DNA of 64,000 bases from an uncultured Eubacterium sp. (GCA_910583555.1 CAJTXO010000006.1:1-64000); one strand, 5' to 3'. Positions 44,457-54,781 are shown, counted from the first letter of the stretch. A program made the numbers and translations. The notes: a model not told the origin generated them from the sequence alone.

Positions 44457-45446
44457 TCAATAAAATTTGAACAGGCCTCCTGCTTCAACCGTGAACTCAA
44501 TCGGATTCGCATAGCAGGTAATGTCTCCTTCCACACGGGTAACTCCGCCCTGCAGCGAATACTTGATCATTGGCTGTAACTGATAAACACCTACGCTTTT
44601 GATCATCATATGATCCGTATCTTCTCCCGGTGTCGGCGTGGGCTCCGGTGTGACCACCGGCTCTTCTGAAGCAACTGGCGTTTGCGTCGGCTCTTCTGTC
44701 ACGACCGGCGGTGTAGTCTGCGCGGGTTCTTCCGTCACAACTGGTGGTGTAGTCTGTACCGGCTTTTCCGTCACGACAGGTGATGTGGTCTCTGCCGGCG
44801 TCTGCGTGCTGGCCGGATTCTCTGTCACAACCGGTGTCGCCGCTGGTTCATCCGTCGCAACTGGCGCCAGAGTGCCTGTCGGTTTTTCAGTTACAACCGG
44901 CGTCGGCGTACTGGCCGGATTCTCTGTCACAACTGGCGTCGGCGTATCTGTCGGCTCTTCTGTCACAACCGGGGTCGGCGTATCCGTCGGCTCTTCCGGT
45001 ACATCGGTCGCTTCCGGTGGCAGCGTAGGTTCTGGCGTATTTTCACCCGATCCATCTTCTGAGAGTACCAGTTCTAACTTCCAACAGCATTCTCCGTTCT
45101 CAACTGGTTTCCCGATCACCTTCCATCCCGCGAACTTATACCCTGCCTCAATGGGAGCAAATGTAGTGGCTGTGTACTCGGGTATCGTGTAGTTTTGACC
45201 TTCTTCTACAGTTACATTTTTCAAACTTCCGCCTGCAGAATTATAGAAATAAACGTGCATCCCATTCGTTTCCCAGGTAGTAGGTGTCTTTAGGACGTCT
45301 CCAGTATTCAGCACGGTTTCCGATACAACTGCCTCTTCTACCCCGTACGACTTCGCATAAACGTTTACATGATCAGGCTTGAGAAAAAGTCCAGCAACAG
45401 CAATCGTACATACGGCAGCTACAATCATTCTTACTTTTCTCTTCAT
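44457..45446 (-). CDS. secreted protein with long Thr/Pro/Val repeat stalk
   Basis: A 329-residue protein. It has a signal peptide ([17 protein letters not shown]) and an N-terminal domain with a B-repeat-like end ([20 protein letters not shown]). About 140 residues of [14 protein letters not shown] repeats follow, then a C-terminal domain of ~60 residues. There is no LPxTG. The start at 45446 is set by GGAGGATTATAGT. The repeats suggest a rod or glycosylated stalk. Function is unknown. Confidence 0.75.
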   Translation of the reverse strand: MKRKVRMIVAAVCTIAVAGLFLKPDHVNVYAKSYGVEEAVVSETVLNTGDVLKTPTTWETNGMHVYFYNSAGGSLKNVTVEEGQNYTIPEYTATTFAPIEAGYKFAGWKVIGKPVENGECCWKLELVLSEDGSGENTPEPTLPPEATDVPEEPTDTPTPVVTEEPTDTPTPVVTENPASTPTPVVTEKPTGTLAPVATDEPAATPVVTENPASTQTPAETTSPVVTEKPVQTTPPVVTEEPAQTTPPVVTEEPTQTPVASEEPVVTPEPTPTPGEDTDHMMIKSVGVYQLQPMIKYSLQGGVTRVEGDITCYANPIEFTVEAGGLFKFY

Positions 45447-45610
45447 ACTATAATCCTCCATTCTCGCACACATTTTGCGAATATTATATTCTGAGTCCGG
45501 GTTCTCCCACTCACCCCGTATTATTTATATCGACATATTTTAATGATAACACATACTTTCCGTTTCTTCAAGTAGATTTTCCTGATTCTGTAAATTCTCT
45601 CATAACCTTT

Positions 45611-46348
45611 TTACCCTGCATCCGGCACCAAAGAAAGCGCGTCTTCATCCGCGACAATGACCACATCCCTGTGCAGCTGCAGGATGGAAGCCGGCACTTC
45701 CGGTGTGACAGGCCCATTAATAACTTTGTCCAAAATAGAAGCCTTGTCCTCACCGCTTACCACAACGACTATTTTTTTTGCCTTCATAATGCTGCCAATC
45801 CCCATTGTATACGCCTGTCTGGGAACATCGGCCTCCGCGGCGAAAAAGCGTTTGTTCGCCTCGATCGTGCTGGGCGCGAGATCAACACAGTTTGTGCCGC
45901 ACGAAAAAACAGGAGCGGGTTCGTTAAAACCGATATGCCCGTTGTGCCCGAGTCCAAGCAGCTGCAGATCGATACCGCCCAGCGTTCCGATGATCTCGTC
46001 ATATTTCTCACAGGCTTCCGTGGAATTTGGCTCCAATCCGTCTGGCACGAACGTATGCGACTTATCAATATTGATGTGCTGGAAAAGGTTGGTTTCCATA
46101 AAGTAGCGGTAGCTCTGCTTGTCCTGCGGGCCTATCCCCTTGTACTCGTCCAAATTGACAGAGGACACCTGGGAAAAATCCAGATCCCCCTTCTTATACC
46201 ATTTTACCAACTGCTTATAAACCCCGATCGGAGAAGAACCCGTTGCCAGTCCAAGAACACAATCCGGTTTCATAATGACCTGCGCGCAGATCATGTTTGC
46301 CGCTTTCCGGCTCAGTTCATTATAATTTTTCGCTCTGCAAATTACCAT
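45611..46348 (-). CDS. nagB: glucosamine-6-phosphate deaminase
   Basis: A 245-residue enzyme that converts glucosamine-6-phosphate to fructose-6-phosphate and ammonia. Family motifs are [22 protein letters not shown] and [16 protein letters not shown]. It is divergent from nanE and completes the pathway encoded by the rightward operon. The start follows AGAGAGGATATTTTCAAT. Confidence 0.95.
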   Translation of the reverse strand: MVICRAKNYNELSRKAANMICAQVIMKPDCVLGLATGSSPIGVYKQLVKWYKKGDLDFSQVSSVNLDEYKGIGPQDKQSYRYFMETNLFQHINIDKSHTFVPDGLEPNSTEACEKYDEIIGTLGGIDLQLLGLGHNGHIGFNEPAPVFSCGTNCVDLAPSTIEANKRFFAAEADVPRQAYTMGIGSIMKAKKIVVVVSGEDKASILDKVINGPVTPEVPASILQLHRDVVIVADEDALSLVPDAG

Positions 46349-46507
46349 ATTGAAAATATCCTCTCTTTCTATAAAACATTTTTATTATTAGTAATGACAT
46401 TTTTAAATAAGTTTATAAGCAAAAGTTCAATAAAAATAAAGATAATTGGAGATACTTTCAAAGACAGAACTAAAAAACACAGCATTTTGTGCAGAAATGA
46501 GGCTACT

Positions 46508-47200
46508 ATGAACGAAGAAAAAATACAACAATTAAACGGGAAGCTGATCGTCTCCTGCCAGGCACTGCCTCATGAGCCGTTACATTCCTCCTTTATAATG
46601 GGAAGAATGGCGCTCGCGGCGATGGAAGGCGGCGCGTACGGGATCCGCGCAAATACAAAAGAAGATATCGAGGAGATCCAGACAAAAGTAGATCTTCCGA
46701 TCATCGGAATTGTTAAAAGAGACTATCCAGACAGCCAGGTATATATAACACCGACGATAAAGGAAATTGATGAGCTCATGGCAGTAAAACCGGAAATCAT
46801 CGCGGTTGACGCGACAGGCGCGCTGCGTCCGGACGGGGCAACCGTGGACGCCTTTTTCGAACAGATCAAAAAGAAGTATCCACATCAGCTGTGGATGGCA
46901 GATTGCTCCACGATCGAAGAGGCGCTTCACGCGGACGAGCTCGGATTTGATTTTATCGGCACAACGCTCGTCGGTTACACCGAGCAGAGCAAGAACGACC
47001 AGATCGAGGAAAATGATTTTCTTATATTAAGGGAGATCATCGACAAAGTCAGTCATAAGGTGATCGCGGAAGGAAACATCGATACGCCGGAAAAGGCAAA
47101 ACGCGTCATTGAACTGGGCGCATTCAGCGTAGTCGTGGGTTCATCGATCACAAGACCGCAGCTGATCACAAAAAAATTCGCTGAAATACTGGAACATTGA
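46508..47200 (+). CDS. nanE: N-acetylmannosamine-6-phosphate 2-epimerase
   Basis: A 230-residue TIM-barrel enzyme ([61 protein letters not shown]). It makes N-acetylglucosamine-6-phosphate. The start at 46508 follows AATGAGGCTACT; the frame is open far upstream across nagB but that part is not coding. It is the first gene of the sialic acid operon. Confidence 0.95.
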   Translation: MNEEKIQQLNGKLIVSCQALPHEPLHSSFIMGRMALAAMEGGAYGIRANTKEDIEEIQTKVDLPIIGIVKRDYPDSQVYITPTIKEIDELMAVKPEIIAVDATGALRPDGATVDAFFEQIKKKYPHQLWMADCSTIEEALHADELGFDFIGTTLVGYTEQSKNDQIEENDFLILREIIDKVSHKVIAEGNIDTPEKAKRVIELGAFSVVVGSSITRPQLITKKFAEILEH

Positions 47201-47227
47201 GCAAAAATTAAAAAGGAGAGAATGAAC

Positions 47228-48148
47228 ATGAAAAATCTTGACAAATACAAAGGTATTATCCCGGCGTTTTATGCCTGTTACGACAGAGAAGGAGAAATAA
47301 GTCCGGAAGGAGTCGAAGCGCTTACGAAATACTTCGTAGACAAAGGCGTCAAAGGAGTGTATGTAAATGGATCTTCCGGCGAATGTATTTACCAGAGTGT
47401 GGCAGACCGGAAACTCGTTTTGGAGCATGTCATGAAGGCGGCCAAAGGAAAACTAACCGTAATTGCCCATGTCGCCTGCAATAATACGAAAGACAGCGCA
47501 GAACTTGCCCGTCACGCAGAGAGCCTGGGCGTAGACGCGATCGCGGCCATACCGCCGATCTACTTCCGCCTGCCGGAACACGCGATCGCGCAGTACTGGA
47601 ACGATATTAGCGCCGCGGCCCCAAACACGGATTTTATCATTTACAATATCCCTCAGCTCGCGGGCGTCGCTCTCACGACAAGCCTGTTTGCCGAGATGCG
47701 GAAAAACCCGCGGGTGGTCGGCGTGAAAAATTCATCCATGCCGGTACAGGACATCCAGATGTTCTGCGCGGACGCCGGGGAGAATTATGTCATTTTCAAC
47801 GGCCCTGACGAGCAATTTATCAGTGGACGGATCATCGGGGCAGAGGGCGCGATCGGTGGAACGTACGGCGTCATGCCGGAACTGTTCCTGAAAATGGATG
47901 AGTGCATCCGTTCAGGCGATCTGAAAAAAGCAAAGGATATCCAGTACGCGGTCGATGCGGTCATATACAAGATGTGTTCGGCTCACGGAAACATGTATGG
48001 CGTCATCAAAGCCATTTTGAAAATAAACGAGAACCTGGAGCTGGGCGGCGTGCGCAAACCACTTCCGGCGTTGACAGAAGGAGATATGGGCATCGTGGAG
48101 GAAGCTGCCGGCATGATCCGCGCCGCCAAAGAAAAATATCTCAACTAA
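47228..48148 (+). CDS. nanA: N-acetylneuraminate lyase
   Basis: A 306-residue DapA-superfamily aldolase that splits sialic acid into pyruvate and N-acetylmannosamine. It has GIIPAFYACYDREGEIS, YVNGSSGECIY, the catalytic Tyr region FIIYNIPQLAG and the Schiff-base Lys in VVGVKNSS. ATG 47228 is preferred over 47222, which is too close to AAGGAGAG. Confidence 0.94.
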   Translation: MKNLDKYKGIIPAFYACYDREGEISPEGVEALTKYFVDKGVKGVYVNGSSGECIYQSVADRKLVLEHVMKAAKGKLTVIAHVACNNTKDSAELARHAESLGVDAIAAIPPIYFRLPEHAIAQYWNDISAAAPNTDFIIYNIPQLAGVALTTSLFAEMRKNPRVVGVKNSSMPVQDIQMFCADAGENYVIFNGPDEQFISGRIIGAEGAIGGTYGVMPELFLKMDECIRSGDLKKAKDIQYAVDAVIYKMCSAHGNMYGVIKAILKINENLELGGVRKPLPALTEGDMGIVEEAAGMIRAAKEKYLN

Positions 48149-48166
48149 GCAAAGGAGGAAAAGAAC

Positions 48167-49681
48167 ATGCAAGGTTTTACCGTTATCGATATGATAATCC
48201 TGATCGTATATCTGGCGGCGGTCCTGTTTGCCGGATTGCATTTCGCGAAAAAGGATATGAAAGGAAAAGAGTATTTTAAAGGCGATGGCACCGTCCCCTG
48301 GTGGGTCACCTCAGTATCCATTTTCGCAACCCTGTTAAGTCCGATCTCATTTTTATCACTGGCAGGTAACTCGTACGCCGGAACGTGGCTCATGTGGTTT
48401 GCCCAGCTGGGAATGCTGCTCGCTATCCCCATCACGATCCGTTTTTTCCTGCCGATCTACAGCAGGCTGGACATCGACACGGCGTACCACTATCTGGAAT
48501 TACGATTTGGCAGCAAAGGACTGCGGATACTGGGAGCGGCGATGTTTATCATTTACCAGATCGGCCGTATGTCGATCATCATGTACCTCCCATGTATGGT
48601 ACTCGGGAGCCTGACCGGCATCAACGTAAATCTGCTGATCGCGCTTATGGGAAGCATCGCCATCATATATTCTTACACGGGCGGATTAAAATCGGTACTG
48701 TGGACGGATTTTATCCAGGGTTCCGTATTGCTCCTCGGCGTTTCGTTTGCCCTCATATTTCTTCTGTGCAACATTGATGGAGGCATCGGTGCCATATTCG
48801 GGGCATTTACAAACGAGCATAAGTTTTTAGCCGCTGACCGCCCTATTTTTGATTACAATATTTTTAGGGACAGTGTACTCCTCATCATCGTGGGAGCCGG
48901 ATTTAATACGATGGGATCCTATGTTTCAAGCCAGGACATCGTGCAGCGGTTCACGACGACGACAGACACAAAGAAACTGAATAAAATGATGCTGGCAAAC
49001 GGCGCGCTTTCTATCTTTATCGCCACAGTATTTTACCTGATCGGAACAGGATTATATGTTTTTTACCAGCAGAACGCCCTTCCGCCGGCAGCCGAACAGG
49101 ATCAGATCTTTGCTTCCTATATCGCGTTTGAGCTTCCGGTCGGGATTACCGGAATACTCCTTGCCGCAATCTACGCCGCTTCGCAGTCCACGTTATCCAC
49201 GGGCTTGAACTCAGTGGCTTCGAGCTGGACTCTCGACATTCAGGCCAGGTTGTCAAAACGTGAACTGAGCTTCGAAAAGCAGACGAAAATCGGCCAGTAC
49301 GTGTCGCTCGCTGTCGGGGTATTTTCCATCGTCGTATCAATGGTTCTAGCCAACGGCGGAATCAAGTCAGCGTATGAATGGTTCAACGGATTTATGGGAC
49401 TCGTACTCGGAATCCTCGTGGGAATGTTTATTTTAGGTGCTTTTACGAAGATCGCGAATACGTTTGGCGCGGTGATCGCATTTATCGCGGCAACGGCTGT
49501 CATGATCTATATCAAGTATTTCGTTCCCGCCGAGGCAGTATCGATCTGGTCGTATTCCATCATCTCGATCGTCGTTTCCCTCGTGGTCGGCATTCCGGCC
49601 AGCCTGATCTGGAGAAAGATCAAGGGAGATACGTCAGATCCGGAACCGCACACGACAATTTACAAAATAAGGGAGGATTAA
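48167..49681 (+). CDS. sodium:solute symporter, probable sialic acid transporter
   Basis: A 504-residue SSS-family protein with about 13 helices. Family segments are VPWWVTSVSIFATLLSPISF, NSYAGTWLMW and IYAASQSTLSTGLNS. Its place between nanA and yhcH supports sialic acid uptake with sodium. RBS AAAGGAGGAAAAGAAC lies upstream. Confidence 0.9.
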   Translation: MQGFTVIDMIILIVYLAAVLFAGLHFAKKDMKGKEYFKGDGTVPWWVTSVSIFATLLSPISFLSLAGNSYAGTWLMWFAQLGMLLAIPITIRFFLPIYSRLDIDTAYHYLELRFGSKGLRILGAAMFIIYQIGRMSIIMYLPCMVLGSLTGINVNLLIALMGSIAIIYSYTGGLKSVLWTDFIQGSVLLLGVSFALIFLLCNIDGGIGAIFGAFTNEHKFLAADRPIFDYNIFRDSVLLIIVGAGFNTMGSYVSSQDIVQRFTTTTDTKKLNKMMLANGALSIFIATVFYLIGTGLYVFYQQNALPPAAEQDQIFASYIAFELPVGITGILLAAIYAASQSTLSTGLNSVASSWTLDIQARLSKRELSFEKQTKIGQYVSLAVGVFSIVVSMVLANGGIKSAYEWFNGFMGLVLGILVGMFILGAFTKIANTFGAVIAFIAATAVMIYIKYFVPAEAVSIWSYSIISIVVSLVVGIPASLIWRKIKGDTSDPEPHTTIYKIRED

Positions 49682-49685
49682 CCGC

Positions 49686-50135
49686 ATGATTTTTGGAAAT
49701 ATAAAGCATTTGCAACCATTTTGGTTTTTGGAGGATTCCGTAAAAGAATGTTTCGCCTACGCAAATAATCATGACCTGCTTTCTTACGAAAAAGGGAGTC
49801 ATCCGATCAATGGCGAAAAACTGTTTGTCAACGTGGCGGAGTACACGACGACGGAAGCCGAGAACCGCTTTTGGGAAGCGCATAAGAAATATCTGGATGT
49901 CCATGTGATGCTGGAGGGAGAAGAGCAGATCGACGTCAATTTCCTTTGGAACATGAGCCTTCAGGAGTATGTGGAAAAAGACGATTTTCTGCCGATGAAC
50001 GGTGAAAAAAACGCCTCTGTCATTTTGCGGCCAGGCGATTTTCTCGTCTGCTACCCGAACGACGGGCACCGCACCGGCGTATTGGTGCAGAAACCGGAAG
50101 CAATTAAAAAAGCGATCTTTAAAGTGCAAATATAA
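49686..50135 (+). CDS. nanQ: YhcH/YjgK/YiaL family protein, probable N-acetylneuraminate anomerase
   Basis: A 149-residue cupin-like protein (MIFGNIKHLQPFWFLEDS; KYLDVHVMLEGEEQIDV; PGDFLVCYPNDGHRTGV). Members of this family in nan operons speed opening of the sialic acid ring. It sits 4 bases after the transporter gene. Confidence 0.85.
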   Translation: MIFGNIKHLQPFWFLEDSVKECFAYANNHDLLSYEKGSHPINGEKLFVNVAEYTTTEAENRFWEAHKKYLDVHVMLEGEEQIDVNFLWNMSLQEYVEKDDFLPMNGEKNASVILRPGDFLVCYPNDGHRTGVLVQKPEAIKKAIFKVQI

Positions 50136-50187
50136 AATTGCGGACGGTACGATCATCGATTATAATGAAAGACAGGCAGAGATCGAT

Positions 50188-51156
50188 ATGAAAAATTATG
50201 TTAGTATAGATATAGGAGGAACGGCGATCAAATACGGTCTGATCCGGGAGGACGGCCGGATCCTGAGCAGGAATATCATGAATACGGAGGCCGAAAAAGG
50301 CGGCGCCGGGATTTTGGAAAAAGTACAGAATGTCATCGCCGATTTCCATACGCAGGAAGAAATCAGCGGGATCTGTATCTCGACCGCCGGCGTGGTCGAC
50401 ACGAACCGGGGGATCATCACGTATTCGGCGCCGCTCATTCCGGATTACGCGGGTACAGAGTACAAAAAAATACTGGAGGGACGGTTCCGCGTCCCGTGTG
50501 AGGTGGAAAACGATGTCAACTGCGCCGGCCTTGCAGAATATTATTCGGGCGCGGCGGCTGGCAGTAAAATTTCCCTCATGCTCACAGTCGGAACCGGTAT
50601 CGGCGGCAGCATCGTAATAAACGGGGAAATTTTCCGCGGGGTCAGCGGGAGCGCCTGTGAAGTGGGTTATATGAACATGCAGGGCGGCGATTTCCAGACG
50701 CTCGGGGCAGCCAGTATTTTATCGCAAAAAGTGGCGGAATGGAAAAGTGAGCCAAAAGAGTTGTGGAACGGATACCGTATTTTTGAAGCGGCAAAAAAAG
50801 GGGACGCGCTGTGCGTCCGCGCGATTGACGAGATGACAGATATTTTGGGACAAGGCATCGCCAATATATGCTGTGTCCTGAATCCGGAAATCGTCGTGCT
50901 CGGCGGAGGCATTATGGCACAGGAAGACTTTCTCCGGGAACGGATGGATCTCTCGGTCAGCCGCTATCTGATACCGGAACTCGCCCGGCACACAAAACTT
51001 GCCTTTGCCAAACACGGAAATGACGCGGGAATGCTGGGAGCGTTTTACCACTTTCAGCTCCGCCGTTTTGGACCCGCCGCGTTACAGCAGCTGGAAGGAG
51101 TCGTTTCACCCGCACTTCCCCGGCATCATTTCGGAATAGAGGAGGATGTGTCATGA
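50188..51156 (+). CDS. nanK: ROK-family N-acetylmannosamine kinase
   Basis: A 322-residue sugar kinase with the ATP motif SIDIGGTAIKYGL, catalytic region ENDVNCAGL, TVGTGIGGSI, and a weak ROK zinc-site region (EVGYMNMQGG). Compared with typical ROK kinases it has ~25 extra C-terminal residues and lacks the full zinc Cys motif. The start at 50188 is set by alignment to the family; its ribosome binding site is weak. It overlaps nagA by 4 bases. Confidence 0.88.
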   Translation: MKNYVSIDIGGTAIKYGLIREDGRILSRNIMNTEAEKGGAGILEKVQNVIADFHTQEEISGICISTAGVVDTNRGIITYSAPLIPDYAGTEYKKILEGRFRVPCEVENDVNCAGLAEYYSGAAAGSKISLMLTVGTGIGGSIVINGEIFRGVSGSACEVGYMNMQGGDFQTLGAASILSQKVAEWKSEPKELWNGYRIFEAAKKGDALCVRAIDEMTDILGQGIANICCVLNPEIVVLGGGIMAQEDFLRERMDLSVSRYLIPELARHTKLAFAKHGNDAGMLGAFYHFQLRRFGPAALQQLEGVVSPALPRHHFGIEEDVS

Positions 51157-52337
51157 TAATTGAAAACGTAAAAGCATTTACGGAAAGTAAGACGTTTGTG
51201 AACGGTGAGATCATGATCGACGAGGGGCGGATCACTGGCGTGTCGCAGGGCACATGTACACAGACCACTTCCTCTCCGCCTCCCTTCGAAATGGACCAGA
51301 CGATCGACGGCAACGGCTGCTACGCAATCCCGGGTTTGATCGATCTTCATTTTCACGGCTGCAAAGGGTTCGATGTCTGTGACGGTACGACAGAATCGAT
51401 CGCGGAAATTGCGAAATATGAGGCATCGGTCGGCGTAATGGGGATCTGCCCGGCAACGATGACGCTTCCGGTCGATGAACTTACCTATATTTTGTCAGAG
51501 GCCGCTTCCTATCGGGACAGAGCTGGCAAAAGCAACGCACGGGAAGCCGACCTGCTCGGCATAAATATGGAAGGGCCTTTTATCAGTGCCGAAAAAAAAG
51601 GCGCGCAGGACGCGCGTAATATCATAAGCTGCGATACGCACATCTGCCGGCAGTTTTTAGACGCCTCACGCGGTCTCGTTTCGTTTATCGGCATCGCGCC
51701 CGAGCGGAATGAAAACGCCCTCGCCTTTATCTGGGAAATGAAGCAGAGCGTCCATATCTCTCTCGCCCACACAAATGCGGATTACGATACGGCGATGGCA
51801 GCCTTCGGCGCAGGCGCGGATCATGTCGTCCATCTGTACAACGCCATGCCCGCTTTTTCACACCGGCAGCCGGGAGTAGTCGGCGCCGTGGCAGACAGCC
51901 CGCATGTGACAGCGGAACTGATCTGCGACGGCGTGCATATCCATCCGTCGGTCGTACGCGCTACGTTCCGTATGTTGGGAGACGACCGGATCCTGTTTAT
52001 CAGCGACAGTATGCGGGCCACCGGTATGCCGGACGGCCGTTACATGCTGGGCGGACTGGAGGTAAAAGTGACAGGAAACAGGGCTGAGCTCGTTTCCGAC
52101 GGGGCACTCGCCGGTTCTGCCACCAATTTAATGGACTGCATGAGGACGGCGGTAAAACAAATGGACATTCCGTTAGCGTCAGCCGTCGCCTGCGCCTCTA
52201 TGAATCCGGCGAAAGCGCTTGGGGTATTTGGGGATTACGGCTCGATTACCGCGGGGAAAAAAGCCAATATCGTACTGCTGGACGCAGATCTGTCGATAAA
52301 AATGATCATCAAAGACGGCGTGGTAATCGCTTCATAA
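51153..52337 (+). CDS. nagA: N-acetylglucosamine-6-phosphate deacetylase
   Basis: A 394-residue amidohydrolase (IPGLIDLHFHGCKGFDV; NMEGPFIS; ISLAHTNADYD; HLYNAMPAFSHRQPG; FISDSMRATGMPDG). It produces glucosamine-6-phosphate for NagB. ATG 51153 overlaps the nanK stop (ATGA). It is the last gene of the operon. Confidence 0.95.
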   Translation: MIIENVKAFTESKTFVNGEIMIDEGRITGVSQGTCTQTTSSPPPFEMDQTIDGNGCYAIPGLIDLHFHGCKGFDVCDGTTESIAEIAKYEASVGVMGICPATMTLPVDELTYILSEAASYRDRAGKSNAREADLLGINMEGPFISAEKKGAQDARNIISCDTHICRQFLDASRGLVSFIGIAPERNENALAFIWEMKQSVHISLAHTNADYDTAMAAFGAGADHVVHLYNAMPAFSHRQPGVVGAVADSPHVTAELICDGVHIHPSVVRATFRMLGDDRILFISDSMRATGMPDGRYMLGGLEVKVTGNRAELVSDGALAGSATNLMDCMRTAVKQMDIPLASAVACASMNPAKALGVFGDYGSITAGKKANIVLLDADLSIKMIIKDGVVIAS

Positions 52338-52341
52338 TATC

Positions 52342-52370
52342 TTGACCTGCTTTTTCTCTTTTGATACAAT
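52342..52370 (+). promoter_or_regulatory. sigma-A promoter of fabF
   Basis: TTGACC (52342-52347) and TACAAT (52365-52370) have a 17-base spacer, immediately after nagA. The small inverted repeat CAGAAC-TGAA-GTTCTG lies between it and the start codon. Confidence 0.75.
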
Positions 52371-52441
52371 AAAATAAGATTTTAGAAACCACAAATATTG
52401 CATGATCAGAACTGAAGTTCTGCGCAGAAATGAGGGGAAGA

Positions 52442-53680
52442 ATGAGAGAAAAATTAGTGATTACCGGTATGGGTGCCGTGACGCCGATCGGAATAGGAGT
52501 GGAGCAGTACTGGAAAAACCTGATCGATGGTGCGTGCGGCGTTTCGCATATTACGCGTTTCGACGCGGAGACGTCTGCGGTTCAGATCGCCGCTGAGGTA
52601 AAAGATTTCCACGCGGAAGATTTTATGACAAAAAAACAGAGCCGGGAGATGGATCTGTTTATGCAGTACGGTTACGCGGCAGCGGAAGAAGCGCTTGCCG
52701 ACGCCGGCATACAGGAAGAAACGATTCCTGCTGCCCGTATGGGGATCGTCGTGGGAACGGCTATGGCGGGCGTATCCATTATTTCCGAAACACAACACGG
52801 ACTGAGCACGGGTGAGCACAAAAAAGTGAGTCCCCGGTTCGTACCGAAATTTATCGGAAATATTGCCGCCGCACAGATCGCGATCGCCAAAGGATACCGG
52901 GGACCGAGCCTGACAGTCAGCACCGCGTGTTCTTCAGGCGCGGACGCCATCTCTACGGCGGCCATGCTCCTTCTGGCCGGAGAGGCGGACGCGGTCTTGG
53001 CCGTAGGAGCGGAAGCGAGCCTCTGTCCGGTCGTTGTCGCCGGTCTTGCCTCGGCCCATGCGCTCAGCACGAATAACGACAATCCCCAGACAGCCAGCCG
53101 GCCTTTCGACAAAACACGGGACGGTTTTGTCTTTGGGGAAGGCGGCGGCGCCATCCTGCTGGAAACGGAAACACACGCGAAAGCGCGCGGTGCCGAGATC
53201 AAGGCCCGTCTGCTCGGTTTCGCGAACAGTACGGACGGCTACCATGTGACGGCGCCGCATCCCGACGGCATTGGAGCGATCGCCTGCATGGATCACGCCA
53301 TCCAAAAGGCGGGCATCCGGAAAGACGAGATCGATTACATAAATACGCATGGCACCTCGACGCCGATGGGAGACGCAATCGAGACGAACGCGATCAAGCA
53401 GTTGTTTGGCGAGCACGCCTATGAGATGGCTGTCACTTCCACCAAAGGCGCGACTGGGCACATGATGGGCGCCGGCGGCGTGACCGAGGCGATCACCTGC
53501 GTCAAAACCATCGAGAGCGGTATCATTCCACCAACGCTGAACCTTACAGTTCCGGACGAGAAATGCGACTTGAATTACATCCCAAACAAGGCGGAGAAAC
53601 GGCCCGTTCGCTACGCCATGACGAACGCCTTCGGGTTTGGCGGGCAGAATTCCAGCCTCATTTTCGGAACATGTGACTAA
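52442..53680 (+). CDS. fabF: beta-ketoacyl-ACP synthase II, stand-alone
   Basis: A 412-residue condensing enzyme with the Cys-His-His triad visible: Cys in TVSTACSSGAD, His in NTHGTSTPMGD and His in KGATGHMMGAGG. Other fatty-acid genes (acpP, fabD, fabG, accB) are absent here. The start at 52442 follows GAGGGGAAGA. It has its own promoter and is followed by the lrgAB-type pair. It may serve fatty-acid elongation or a special acyl chain. Confidence 0.93.
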   Translation: MREKLVITGMGAVTPIGIGVEQYWKNLIDGACGVSHITRFDAETSAVQIAAEVKDFHAEDFMTKKQSREMDLFMQYGYAAAEEALADAGIQEETIPAARMGIVVGTAMAGVSIISETQHGLSTGEHKKVSPRFVPKFIGNIAAAQIAIAKGYRGPSLTVSTACSSGADAISTAAMLLLAGEADAVLAVGAEASLCPVVVAGLASAHALSTNNDNPQTASRPFDKTRDGFVFGEGGGAILLETETHAKARGAEIKARLLGFANSTDGYHVTAPHPDGIGAIACMDHAIQKAGIRKDEIDYINTHGTSTPMGDAIETNAIKQLFGEHAYEMAVTSTKGATGHMMGAGGVTEAITCVKTIESGIIPPTLNLTVPDEKCDLNYIPNKAEKRPVRYAMTNAFGFGGQNSSLIFGTCD

Positions 53681-53720
53681 GCGCCGTTTACCGCATATTC
53701 CAAAAAAGCGGAGGACGTTT

Positions 53721-54086
53721 ATGAAATACGTAAAACAATTTTTAATCATTTTGATCATATGCTTTTTAGGCGAACTGTGCCGTTTCATTATACCGCTGCC
53801 AGTTCCCGCCAGCATTTACGGCCTGGTCCTCATGCTCGCCTGCCTGATGACCGGCATCATCAAACTGGATCAGGTCGATGAAACAGCGACATTTTTTATT
53901 GACATCATGCCTGTTTTATTCATCCCCGCCGGAGTCGGACTGATTGCGAGCTATCAGGCCCTGAAGCCGCATCTGCTGGCCATCCTTTTCATTACGCTGG
54001 TAACGACAGTTATCGTAATGGGCGTGACAGGCGTCGTGGCGCAGCGGATGATGAAACATCCGAAACGAAAAGAGGGATCAAACTAA
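53721..54086 (+). CDS. lrgA: CidA/LrgA family membrane protein
   Basis: A 121-residue, four-helix protein (FLIILIICFLGELCRFIIP; PVPASIYGLVLMLACLM; FFIDIMPVLFIPAGVGL). The family is holin-like and linked to murein hydrolase control or to pyruvate/overflow transport. GCGGAGGACGTTT is the ribosome binding site. Its stop overlaps the start of lrgB (TAATG). Confidence 0.9.
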   Translation: MKYVKQFLIILIICFLGELCRFIIPLPVPASIYGLVLMLACLMTGIIKLDQVDETATFFIDIMPVLFIPAGVGLIASYQALKPHLLAILFITLVTTVIVMGVTGVVAQRMMKHPKRKEGSN

Positions 54087-54781
54087 TGGCAGAAGATTTT
54101 TTCACTCATTCCCTTTTTTTCGGCGTCCTCGTGAGCCTGATCGGCTATGAGGCCGGACAGTATCTGAAACGGAAGACGGGACTGGCAATCATAAACCCGT
54201 TGCTCGTTGCCATCGTTTTTGTCATCGGCGTCCTCCTTTTGTTCCGCATTGATTATGACGCGTACCAGACGGGCGGCGTCTATCTGAACTACCTGCTCAC
54301 ACCTGCGACGGTCTGCCTTGCCGTTCCGCTGTACAAGCAGATCCATCTGCTCCGGCAATACGGCTGGGCCATTCTTTTGTCCGTCTTTACCGGGACAGTC
54401 ACGAGCCTGCTTGGCGTATTTCTTTTGTCCGTCCTCTTTCATCTCGATCACGCGATGTACGTGACCCTTCTGCCGAAGTCGATCACGACGGCAATCGGAA
54501 TGGGAATGAGCGAAGAACTCGGCGGGATCGTGAACATCACGGTTGCCGTCATCGTCGTCACCGGAGTGACGGGCAACGTGATCGGGGAGTGGGTATTAAA
54601 AATATTTCATGTCAAAGACCGCATCGCAAAAGGTCTGGCGCTCGGGACATCCGCACACGCCATCGGCACGAGCAAGGCGATGGAGATGGGCGAGATCGAG
54701 GGAGCCATGAGCAGCCTTTCAATCGTAGTGGCCGGATTGCTCACGGTTATCGGCGCGAATATCTTCTCCATTTTTTACTGA
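54086..54781 (+). CDS. lrgB: LrgB family membrane protein
   Basis: A 231-residue membrane protein with the family segments LVSLIGYEAGQYLKRKTG, LLPKSITTAIGMGMSEELGG and LGTSAHAIGTSKAMEMGEIE. It pairs with LrgA and is translated in overlap with it. Confidence 0.92.
   Translation: MAEDFFTHSLFFGVLVSLIGYEAGQYLKRKTGLAIINPLLVAIVFVIGVLLLFRIDYDAYQTGGVYLNYLLTPATVCLAVPLYKQIHLLRQYGWAILLSVFTGTVTSLLGVFLLSVLFHLDHAMYVTLLPKSITTAIGMGMSEELGGIVNITVAVIVVTGVTGNVIGEWVLKIFHVKDRIAKGLALGTSAHAIGTSKAMEMGEIEGAMSSLSIVVAGLLTVIGANIFSIFY

Noticed and set aside
44638..45192. Plus-strand Val/Gly/Ser-rich repeat protein
   Set aside because: It is the complement of the TPTPVVTE repeats on the minus strand and has no start signals.
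45671..46507. Long open frame running from inside nagB into nanE on the plus strand
   Set aside because: It is antisense to nagB, has no ribosome binding site at its start, and nanE has a clear start at 46508.
53637..53720. Longer LrgA start within the end of fabF
   Set aside because: The extension is fabF sequence in another frame. The site GCGGAGGACGTTT fixes the start at 53721.
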